A program made the position numbers and the translations under genes. Below the pieces are notes generated by a model. The model was not told the DNA's origin. It did no database searches and saw only the letters and a program-made list of their open reading frames with translations. DNA of 12,711 nucleotides. Origin: Gamarada debralockiae (Eukaryota > Ascomycota > Leotiomycetes > Helotiales > Hyphodiscaceae). Of this stretch, positions 1 through 6,711 are shown piece by piece (position 1 is the stretch's first letter; every line of letters starts with the position of its first letter). The stretch covers positions 1 through 12,711 of the forward strand of contig NXFV01000611.1 of the NCBI GenBank assembly GCA_002803225.1, written 5' to 3'.

Positions 1-877
1 GATTATTTTCTTTTATTTTTATAATTAAGAAATATATAATAAAGCTTCTTTATTAAAGAGAAAGTTAATTAACTATAATTAAAGAAAAATAATATTAATA
101 TTACTAGCCCTTAAGAAGTCTTTAGCTAATATATTACTATTAAATAATACTTTAGAAGATAAGAAATAATAATAATAATTAAGAAATTAATAAAACCTAT
201 AAAGATAATAGTAATTAAATTCTTCTATCTTAAGTAAATTATTACTTAAAGTATCTCTTAATAACTTAATAAATCTAATTAATATAGATAGAATTACTAT
301 ATTATATATAGTTATTCTTACTTCTACCTTAGCTAGTCTTATCTTTAATAGATAGAGAGCTATATATTAGATTAATAATATACTTATCTTCTTTTAAGAT
401 TAAAGCTATAATAGAAAGAATAAATATAAATATATTCTTTACTATATTAATATTACTTTTTATAATAATATTAAAGCTATATTAGAATATACTAATAAGC
501 TATTTAACAAGGAGGCCTTCTTTATTATATTAAAAAAGAAATACTATAATTATAATAATAACTATATTAAGTATACTTGCCCTTTTCTTAATATATTAGT
601 TTCCTTAGCTTAATAGAAATAAATTAAATTAAAGGACTTTATTAAACTCTTTTATTAAGTCTCTATTAATCTTAAGAAAAGGAATCTTCTTAATAAAGTA
701 AAATAGACTAATCTTTTTCTTTTTATATTACTAAATTAAATTTACTCTAAGATTATTAAGAAGTATAATATAGACCTAGATAATAAGAAGACCTTAGTAT
801 ATACTATATTTTATAAGACTACTATTAGAGTTTATAAGTCTAATAAAGTAATTAACTAATATAAAGAAAGCTAGAAC
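1..877 (+). pseudogene. AT-rich RIP-degraded relic, possibly gag-like
   Basis: This stretch is extremely AT-rich and has no open reading frame of useful length. Frame 2 (codons at positions 2, 5, 8 and so on) reads most like former protein from about base 317 to 860. Its stops there are TAA or TAG, as expected from mutated Gln codons. It yields short plausible pieces such as KEAFFIILKKKYY (about 511-550), CPFLNILVSLA and LKDFIKLFY. Their style resembles the alpha-helical core of LTR-retrotransposon Gag proteins, but this is a weak impression and not a domain match. In DNA this AT-rich, stop counts alone cannot prove coding. The stretch ends abruptly at 877/878, where GC content rises, so it is probably the older DNA into which element D inserted. 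I see nothing else in it. Confidence 0.3.
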
Positions 878-1163
878 TGTAATAGAACTGGGCCCTGAAG
901 GAACAGGCTAGGCTATGCAGACCCTGGAAGGGTACAGGAGCCTGGAAGGCTCGGAAATCTGAGTCAGCAGCTAGTACAGCTGCCATATGAAGTATAAGTA
1001 AGGCTTGCCAACCCTACTTAAAGAAGGGTAAGCTTAAGTTTCGGAAATTAGATTATACGAAAGCTTAGGAAATACAATTAATACTTCTTTATCTACTAAA
1101 CTACTACTTCTCTAATATACTGTGATCCCTCCTATTGCCCTCCAGCTACTAGTAGCTATTACA
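878..1163 (+). repeat. LTR of element D (family shared with solo LTR C)
   Basis: This block of 286 bases starts TGTAATAGAACTGGGCCCTG and ends CCAGCTACTAGTAGCTATTACA in its last 22 bases, giving TG...CA-type ends. Read against the reverse complement of 5630-6067, it shares the start (TGTAAYA...CCCTGAA), a middle block (GAGTCAGC, then ATAAGTAAGG and AACCCTACTT) and a strongly similar 3' third (ACTACTTCTC, ATATACTG, CCCTCC, TGCCCTCCAGCTA). It lacks the 12-bp minisatellite found in C, which explains much of the length difference (286 versus 438). No convincing primer-binding site follows it. Confidence 0.6.
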
Positions 1164-1219
1164 ACTCTCAAGCTTCTACCTATAGGGCCGATCACACTAT
1201 ATTGGATTAAGTAGCCTAC

Positions 1220-1279
1220 ATCGATACTACTACTATCGATACCACTACCATCGATACCACTACTATTAATACTGCCATT
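1220..1279. repeat. 15-bp tandem repeat
   Basis: Three near-identical units of ATCGATACCACTACT (1220-1234, 1235-1249, 1250-1264) are followed by a degenerate fourth (1265-1279). Units differ by single T/C changes. In frame 2 they would encode IDTTT repeats, but no start or longer frame supports translation. Confidence 0.85.
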
Positions 1280-1320
1280 ACAGCCGCCACTACCCTTACC
1301 TTAACATTTACCTCCAAAAC

Positions 1321-1430
1321 TAGCCAGGCTTAATATTATGTATATTAGCTGCACAGTCAAGGACAACTATCGATTAGTTAGTTGTAGAGTCAGTAACTAG
1401 TCTAGCATGTGAAGAAGCTAGACGCCAGGA
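1321..1430 (+). repeat. Segment resembling the middle of LTR C
   Basis: The landmarks TAGCCAGGCTTAATA, CTGCACAGTCA, CGATTAGT, AGAGTCAGTAAC and CTAGCATGTGAAG occur in the same order in the reverse complement of about 5825-5935 inside solo LTR C. Here the block lies downstream of the D LTR and not within it. The GGGCGATT repeats that precede this block in C (read in reverse complement) follow it here at about 1643-1677. The segment is therefore either a fragment of another LTR copy or a rearranged internal piece. Confidence 0.6.
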
Positions 1431-1707
1431 ATCGAAAACGCCACTCGCGAAGCCATTGAAGACCCTATTGGCTAGACTACCAACCCCTCTTTACCTCGAC
1501 ATTTACGCCCTTGCTTAGTCACTAGACTAGCTTAATTCAGCTATCAATCGAGCGCAAAGCTAGGCCGTAAAACGGCCATATATGCAAAAGACGGACCGTA
1601 AAGCGGGCGTAAGAGCGAAGGACTAGGAATATAGGTTTAAGGGCGATTTTAGAAGGGCGACTTTAGAAGGACGATTAGATGATTACAAGCGCATGTAATC
1701 TAAGCGA

Positions 1708-1729
1708 GGTTCTTACAATTGTAAGAACC
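1708..1729. repeat. Perfect 22-nt palindrome shared with LTR A
   Basis: The half-site GGTTCTTACAA is followed directly by its exact reverse complement. The palindrome is also bracketed by CATGTAA (1693-1699) and TTACATG (1732-1738), giving a possible two-tier hairpin. A 28-base segment at 1699-1726 is identical to 3074-3101 inside the 5' LTR of element A, where the palindrome core is 16 nt (3086-3101). Confidence 0.85.
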
Positions 1730-1836
1730 ACTTACATGATATTCGCTAGAACTGTCGCACGTGACCGAGCCTGGAATTGCGCTAAATGTTAAGCCTTAGC
1801 TCAACAAATACAACGGCCTTGAAGGAGTTAATCTAC

Positions 1837-2003
1837 ACTTGTCAGGAACTAGGCCACTTGTTAAGAATTAGGCCACTTGTCAGGAACTAGGCCACTTGTC
1901 AGGAACCAGGCCACTTGTCAGGATCCAGGCCACTTGTCAGGAACCAGGCCACTTGTCAGGAACTAGGCCACTTGTTAGGAACTAGGCCACTTGTCAAGAG
2001 TCC
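1837..2003. repeat. 19-bp minisatellite, eight full units plus a partial
   Basis: The consensus ACTTGTCAGGAACTAGGCC repeats head to tail without spacers from 1837 to 1988, and a diverged ninth partial copy runs to about 2003. Unit variation is mostly C/T or A/G (for example AACT/AACC, GTCAGG/GTTAGG). The unit length is not a multiple of three, so a repeated peptide is unlikely to be its function. Confidence 0.9.
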
Positions 2004-2137
2004 TAGACCCTAGGACTAGGGACCTACAGGGACTCGCAAGACTATACTACAGCTGTCAACCAAGCTAAGTAGTCATTATACTATTAGAATATAAGCTAAT
2101 CACTAGAATCCACAGAGCTTTATGGCTATTGAAACAG

Positions 2138-2438
2138 CCTGATTATTTAAGCCAAGCTCAATAAATACTTGTCTAGTATGGGAGGACCTGCTAAAGGATA
2201 AGCCTATAGGGGCTAATCCTGGCCTGCTAGAGATAGCTAGACCTGATTACTAGCCCAGAAGGGGCGTAGTCTAGTACAGACGGACCTGCTGGAGCATAGG
2301 CTCGCAGGGGTTAATTCTAATCTGCCGGAGGCAGCTAGACCTGATTATTTAGCTCAAATAAAGCCTTGTCTAGTACAAGAGGACCTGCTAGAGTACAGGC
2401 TCGCAAGGCCGGATTTTGATCTGCCGGAGGCAGCTAGA
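2138..2438 (+). repeat. Three imperfect ~99-bp tandem units
   Basis: Units start CCTGATTA at 2138, 2242 and 2340 and are 104, 98 and 99 bases long. Units 2 and 3 each end in CTGCCGGAGGCAGCTAGA. Shared landmarks are TTATTTAGC (units 1 and 3), GTCTAGTA, GGACCTGCT and GCTAGA. A fragment, TTTGCCGGAGGCAAAGCT, recurs at about 2568-2585. Units 2 and 3 share one reading frame (codons at 2283 and 2382) without a stop from about 2268 to 2478. They give similar 33-residue segments containing DLLEHRLA or DLLEYRLA and NLPEAAR or DLPEAAR. Unit 1 carries EDLL and IARPDY in another frame. The repeat may therefore be a remnant of a protein with ~33-residue repeats, broken by small indels. I do not recognise the family. 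Confidence 0.6.
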
Positions 2439-2550
2439 CTTATGTTTCTGCTATATACAGCGAAGTGCTAGTATGCAGAGCAATTGCAGTAGTACTTGAT
2501 TTCTAGCTATATAACGCCGAAGGACTTAAGCTCGATAGACTAAAGCTAGG

Positions 2551-3048
2551 TCTAAATTTAATTTTAATTTGCCGGAGGCAAAGCTATGTAATGTAGCAAA
2601 GGCAACCCGGAGGGTTAATGCCTCAAGTCCTTTAGGTGTAAAGCCTAGAGGCTAGTGGGACTTAGAAAGGGATGCTGTTAGTCTACGGACCCCTACTCAG
2701 ACTGTCCAAGTACTTAGTGCGATTTGCCTCGGGCAAGAGGACAGTAAGACTAGCTATCTCACCTAGCTTATATGCGTACAGGCAATTACTAGGAGGGTAG
2801 CCAAGAATGCGACTTAGCATAAGGACCCCCTAAGTGAAAAGACAGTACCTAGTCTAATAGACCTGATTTTGAAGTCCCAGGGAACTGATCCCCTATGTAG
2901 TAGGCTCAAGAAGGAGCTGAAGTTATACCGAAAGGACGCATACCAAAAGGACACATACTAAAAGGACGCATGCCAAGAAGGCGCTAGCCGAGAAGGCTAT
3001 ACCCTAGATCAGGGTTTACTTTAGAAGAGCTGTTTCTACTGTCATACC
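2551..3048 (+). pseudogene. Degenerate coding tract with CFYC terminus, cut by element A (gag candidate)
   Basis: Frame 1 (codons at 2551, 2554 and so on) reads through to 3048 with five stops, all TAG or TAA and therefore compatible with mutated Gln codons. The frame contains five in-frame 5-residue repeats of the form YRKDA/YQKDT (2926-3000). It ends SCFYCHT at 3028-3048, a CX2C pair like the first half of a CX2CX4HX4C retroviral-type zinc knuckle. A knuckle near the C-terminus after a basic, low-complexity segment would suit an LTR-retrotransposon Gag. Element A interrupts the sequence after the CHT codons, so the His and last Cys are not in view. Five stops in about 166 codons is not strongly below chance, so coding status is plausible rather than proven. 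It could instead be a host-derived or unknown Cys-containing protein. Confidence 0.4.
2926..3000 (+). repeat. 15-bp in-frame tandem repeat encoding five 5-residue units
   Basis: Five units of 15 bases run from TACCGAAAGGACGCA (2926-2940) to AGCCGAGAAGGCTAT (2986-3000). They encode basic/acidic pentamers such as YRKDA, YQKDT and CQEGA. The third unit carries TAA at a Gln position. The unit is a multiple of three, unlike the 19-bp array upstream, which fits expansion inside a coding sequence. Confidence 0.8.
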
Positions 3049-3265
3049 TGTGACGGCGCTGGCCATCACGTGATCTAAGCGAGGTTCTTACAATTGTAAG
3101 ACCCACCTAAACCTAAGAAACAAGGCTATAATAACTTTCCTCCCAGACCTTCGTACTTGTCTAGCGTAGCTTAGTATAGCTCCTATATATTAGCTCAAGC
3201 TCTCTCTAGAGCTCTCCTTCTTTCCTTAGCTTAGTTTTCTCTAGTCTTAGTATAATCCTATTATA
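3049..3265 (+). repeat. 5' LTR of element A
   Basis: It starts TGTGACGGCGCTGGCC, confirmed by alignment with 12523-12711. It holds the palindromes ATCACGTGAT (3065-3074) and a 16-nt TCTTACAA inverted core (3086-3101), and CTCTCTCTAGAGCTC around 3200-3215. The right end is inferred: CCTATTATA at 3257-3265 is what RIP would make of a terminal ...TGTCACA, the counterpart of the start TGTGAC and the actual end of the related element B LTR. No primer-binding site is recognisable after 3265. The start is secure; the end could be tens of bases off. Confidence 0.75.
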
Positions 3266-3300
3266 CTCTTCTTAAGGCCTTTATATAGTACTATAATATT

Positions 3301-4893
3301 AAACTAAGCTTACTCTTTCTCTCTAAGGGCAGAGTTAGAATATCCTACTAAATTAAAGTTATTACTAACTTAAAAAAGCTATAAAATTAAATCTATTACT
3401 ATAGTATCAAAGTACTAGAAGACTAGTTCTTTACTTTCTCGCAAAGAGGAGACTAAAACTATAATACCCCTAGATATAATATTATAATATTAAAATACTT
3501 TCTTATAATACTTCTAAAGAAGCTAGATTTAAGTATTATAGTTAATATACCCCTTTCTTATAGTTCCTTTAAACCTAGACCTTTTAAATATACAAATACA
3601 AGCTAATTTCCCTCTATAGTGTTTTCTAGAAATAATAGATCTACTTCTTAAGCTAAACTTAAGCCTAAGAGCAAAAGTAAGACTAAGGAAGACTTAGATA
3701 CTCTACTATACTAGGCTACTAGAATACTCTAGGAACTCTAAGAGATAAAGGATTAGTAGACTTATTTCTAAGACAAACTTTAATAAGCTAGGTCTATATC
3801 TCCCCTATAGGATACTTAATTAAGGTCTTACTTATATATAGTTTACTAGCGCTATTCCAAGATACCTATACCTAAGGACATAGATAGTTAAAGAGACTCT
3901 AGTATAAATTAGAAAGATAACCCCTTAAGATTTATAGGTATAAGTTATAGGAGTTATAAGACTAAGAAGTTAAATAACTTTAATCCCTTATAAGACAAAG
4001 TTAGTCCTATATTTAACTAATAGTATATAAGTATTCTTAATAAGTTTATAGTTAACTATAACTACTTTGAAGATAATAAATCAAAGTATATATATATCTA
4101 TAACTATACTATTAGAGATATTAAGTAATATTTACTCTCTTACTAAAAAAGAACCTTTAAGGAGTAATATTAACAACTAGAGAAGATAATTCAAACCTTA
4201 TTAGAGATCTATTAAAACTCTAAGAAAGAGGAAAATACTTAGTTAGCTTACTTAAACTTATAAATATACTAGGGACAACCCTTCTTAGAGTTTTATACTT
4301 AATTCCTTTATCTAATAGGAACTACTAATATTCCTTATTTAGAAATAAAAAGAGATCTCCTATAGAAACTAACCTAGGAACTTAAGATAGCTCTTCTCTC
4401 TATATTATATATCTTTAAAGACTATTAGTTAATTACTAAACAATATACTCTACTAGACTAGGGCCTATATAGGATTATAGTAAGGTACTAACCTGTCTAT
4501 ATAACTCGGAAGTCTTTGTCAGAGACTACTAAGACTAGTCAAGCCCTTTTTACTAGCTTTACTAAGGCTAAGCCTAGTATTCTCCTTACTTCTTAATAAC
4601 TAATAGCCCCTAAGACGGATTAACTAGCAGCTCCTACTCGGATACTACCTACTACTATAAGTAAGCCTTCTTACGCTAACCCCTAGAGATAGTTCGAGAG
4701 TAATAGTAGCTTATACTTTAATTATAGCAAGGCTAGTTACCTAAGGACTACTTGCCCCGAGCTAAAGAAGCCTAGTACATAAGTTCTTAAGATTAATAAG
4801 AAGAACAAATTCAAAGAGATTAAGAAAGACTTTAAAGAGTTAGGAAATAAAGACCCCTAGGCAAAGGCTCCGCCCTAGGGTATATATTTAACT
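3301..4893 (+). pseudogene. gag: gag of element A (RIP-inactivated)
   Basis: Gag packages element RNA into virus-like particles. The relic lies in frame 1 (codons at 3301, 3304 and so on) with no sign of an indel; its many stops are TAA/TAG at likely Gln positions. The central part (about 3990-4470) reads as a helical capsid core: for example YIYIYNYTIRDIK, then LEFYT and LYLIGTTNIPYLEIKRDLL. A zinc knuckle is clear at 4714-4755: spacing CX2CX4HX4C is kept, but the first two Cys and the His codons now read Tyr and only the last Cys (TGC, 4753-4755) survives. The stretch before 3990 has basic, Ser/Lys-rich segments (KPKSKSKTKED near 3663-3695). The original start codon cannot be fixed. Pol begins in the -1 frame and overlaps the end of gag around 4860-4893. 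Confidence 0.75.
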
Positions 4894-5629
4894 AATTGTT
4901 AATCGATTTAAGTTAGTTAGTTAGTAGTAATAGCTTTACTATACTATATATACTCTCTTTAAATAGAATAAATATTATTACCTAAGCTTTATATAATACA
5001 GGAGCAAATAGCTTTCTCTTTATCTATACTTATTTTGTAATTGCTCTATCTTCTTGCCTTAGAGCAAATATTATTTTACTAGATAAGGTAATTCTACTTA
5101 AAGGCTTTAATAGAAAGACTAGCTTCTTTATTACTTAGGTCTTATTCTTAAACCTATTAATTAATAGACAATACTAGCTCTTAGCTCTCTTCCTTATAAT
5201 TAATAAAGGTAACTATAATATAATTATCAAACGGAAATAGTTCTCTTATTTTAATATCTATTTAGACTTATAGAAATAAAGGCTTCTCTAGCCCTTACTA
5301 TACCCTTTAATACTATATTTCAGTCGAGAAATTATGATTCCACGTGACTCCTTAAGACAGTAATAGCTAGACCTGTAGTACTAGGATAATATTTATTACT
5401 AATAGTCCCTTATAGATATTGAAGATATATATAGTACTAAGAAAGATAATATAGTACTCTATACTACTAATAAGTTAGAAGATAATATTGAGCTAGGGTT
5501 AATATCTACTCTATACTTTACTAAACCCGCCCCTCTTTTAGGCAAAGCTACTTTTAATACTAAGCCTAGCTCTATATCTATGACTTATCCTCTAGTACTT
5601 ATAGTTAAAGACTACCTAGAACTAATATC
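4860..5629 (+). pseudogene. pol: pol of element A, part 1: aspartic protease and linker
   Basis: The protease cleaves the Gag-Pol polyprotein. Frame 3 (codons at 4860, 4989 and so on) is -1 relative to gag, a common gag/pol arrangement that is normally bypassed by ribosomal frameshifting; no slippery site could be picked out. The active-site loop is at 4989-5018 and reads LYNTGANSFL. The catalytic Asp codon is now AAT (Asn, 4995-4997), a G-to-A change, while TGA(N) is kept. Downstream NIILLDKV and a Lys-rich segment fit the rest of a retropepsin up to about 5280. From there a linker typical of Gypsy pol runs (SREIMIPRDSL around 5320-5355, later TKPAPLLGKATF). The frame is cut at 5629 by solo LTR C and resumes at 6068. 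Confidence 0.75.
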
Positions 5630-5849
5630 TGTAATAGCTACTGGTAGCTGGAGGGCAGCAGGAGGGATTGCAGTATATCGGAGAAGTAGTAATAAGGGAA
5701 GGGAGACAATGGTGATTGTATTGAAAAGAGGTTCCGTAGTACTAGTGCGCTTGTGTGATAGAACTTAAGCTTGCCTTCCTCAAGTAGGGTTAATAGGCCT
5801 TACTTATCCTTCACTCCAGACTCCTAGCTTCACATGCTAGCTGTACTGT

Positions 5850-5916
5850 TGCTGACTCTGCAACTAACTGTACACTAACTAACTACTGACTAATCGCTGA
5901 CTGTTCCTGACTGTGC
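5850..5916. repeat. Degenerate CTGACT/ACTAACT repeats in LTR C
   Basis: Short overlapping variants of GCTGACT, AACTAACT and ACTGACTAA fill this part of solo LTR C. They are irregular in spacing. Part of the same block is what recurs at 1321-1430 in element D. Confidence 0.55.
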
Positions 5917-5952
5917 AGATGTATTGAGCCTGGCTCAAGTAATAGTTGCTAT

Positions 5953-6036
5953 GTGAAATCGCCCGTACAATCGCCCGTACAATCGCCCGTACAATCGCCC
6001 GTACAATCGCCCGTACAATCGCCCGTGAAATCGCCC
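5953..6036. repeat. 12-bp minisatellite in LTR C, seven units
   Basis: GTGAAATCGCCC, then five perfect GTACAATCGCCC units (5965-6024), then GTGAAATCGCCC again. The outer units are the same variant, so the array is symmetric. The perfect inner units point to recent expansion. The D copy of this LTR lacks the array. Confidence 0.95.
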
Positions 6037-6067
6037 GTGTACTTTCAGGGGCTAGGCTCTTGTTACA

Positions 6068-6709
6068 ATATCTCTAGAGAAAAGTCTAGAAGTGCTCCTT
6101 TTAGACCTCCCCGAACTCCCGGCTAAGCTAGTTAGCCTAGATTTAGGTTATAAAAGTAAAGAGCTAGTGGAGCTAATAAACCCCTAGACTATAACTAATA
6201 AATAATAGATATAGGACTAAAGGGATATATATAAAGCTATAAATAATATACTTTATAGTCTCTTCTCTTAGGGACTACTTACTCTCCCTAGCTTACAATT
6301 TCCTAGGCTAGGCCCGGGAAATTAAGAATAGTAGACTAAGGGAGATCTACTCTTTAGTATTACTTATATCTTAGTACTTAGATTTAGGCTTAATTTCTAT
6401 TATAAAAAGAATATTGTTTTTAGGACTAGCTTATACAAATTAGACTAGCTAATTAAACTAAAGGAGCTAGAAGAGATAGTTCCTAATATTACTAAGCTAT
6501 TATTAGAGGAGGAGACTAATAAAGAGCGGGTATAGTATATACTTCTAGAGGTCTACTAAGACTATTAGGACGTGTTTTTTAAGACCGTATTAGATACCCT
6601 GCTCCTATATCGCTCGTACGACTATAAGATTAAGCTTATAGGTAATAATACCTTAAGGTTTAGTCTACTCTATAGCTAGTTAGTAGAGGAGCTTAAGATC
6701 TTAAAGTAG
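6068..6709 (+). pseudogene. pol: pol of element A, part 2: linker and N-terminal reverse transcriptase
   Basis: Pol continues in frame 2 immediately after solo LTR C: ISLEKSLEVLLLDLP follows directly on the upstream ...YLEL. A long linker of Gypsy pol follows, with stops at Gln- or Trp-compatible codons. The entry to the reverse transcriptase domain is recognisable at about 6500-6709: KERV, then VY, DY and DVFFKTVLDTLLLYRSYDYKIKL, the usual 'acidic stretch, DVF, proline-rich, HR-YDH-I' approach, with expected His and Pro positions changed by transitions; next comes SLLYS, then VEELKILK. The frame is cut at the TA dinucleotide 6710-6711 by the Tc1 element and resumes at 8077. Confidence 0.75.
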
Positions 6710-6711
6710 TA

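Larger units (their letters stand above)
1164..2137. other. Repeat-rich, apparently non-coding part of element D
   Basis: No convincing coding region is visible here. The interval holds a 15-bp tandem repeat (1220-1279), a segment resembling the middle of LTR C (1321-1430), short GGGCGAYTTTAGAAG repeats (about 1643-1677), a 22-nt palindrome (1708-1729) and a 19-bp minisatellite (1837-2003). This density of unrelated short repeats is more like LTR or untranslated-leader DNA than protein-coding DNA. Confidence 0.5.
878..3048 (+). mobile_element. Element D: 5' part of a repeat-rich LTR element, interrupted by element A
   Basis: This GC-richer island lies between two AT-rich blocks. It starts with an LTR-like block (878-1163, TGTAATAG to CTATTACA) that matches the reverse complement of solo LTR C at 5630-6067. 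The rest contains several tandem repeats, a palindrome and a degenerate coding tract. Element A begins at 3049, so D is truncated there in this window; its remainder is expected beyond A. Decay is milder than in A: Gln-position stops are present but GC content is largely kept. Orientation is taken from the LTR block plus the plus-strand coding tract. That 878-3048 is one element and not several merged fragments is inference. The five bases before it (AGAAC) would be its target duplication, but the partner copy is not in view. Confidence 0.5.
5630..6067 (-). mobile_element. Solo LTR C, inserted in pol of element A
   Basis: A 438-base block with LTR termini TGTAATAGCTAC at the left and CTTGTTACA at the right, flanked by a perfect 5-bp duplication ATATC (5625-5629 and 6068-6072). 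It contains no coding sequence, as expected from recombination between the two LTRs of a full element. Its reverse complement matches the LTR of element D, so its own orientation is minus. It is much GC-richer than the pol DNA around it, which suggests later arrival or less exposure to RIP. Insertion plus duplication is 443 bases, and the pol frame moves from 3 to 2 exactly as predicted. Confidence 0.9.

Noticed and set aside
1..877. Mitochondrial DNA because of very low GC
   Set aside because: The neighbouring RIP-degraded nuclear retroelements and absence of any mitochondrial gene fit nuclear AT-rich repeat DNA better.
1837..2003. CRISPR-like array
   Set aside because: Units are contiguous without spacers and the host is evidently eukaryotic; it is a minisatellite.
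3031..3078. Cys/His-rich reading CFYCHTC...GHH continuing past 3048
   Set aside because: Bases from 3049 on are LTR sequence found again at 12523, so the continuation is accidental.
3250..3300. Core promoter motifs (TATA-like strings)
   Set aside because: TATA-like strings occur everywhere in this AT-rich DNA and cannot be told apart from background.
4860..5000. Gag/pol frame change in element A as a disabling frameshift mutation
   Set aside because: Pol is consistently in the -1 frame after gag and no other indel exists in either gene, so a normal gag/pol offset is more likely.
5580..5768. 62-codon ATG-to-stop frame
   Set aside because: It starts in degenerate pol of element A, crosses the exact insertion boundary at 5630 and ends in solo LTR C. 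It is a chance chimera.
5953..6036. CRISPR-like or telomere-like repeats
   Set aside because: 12-bp head-to-tail units without spacers inside an LTR; the sequence is not a telomere type.
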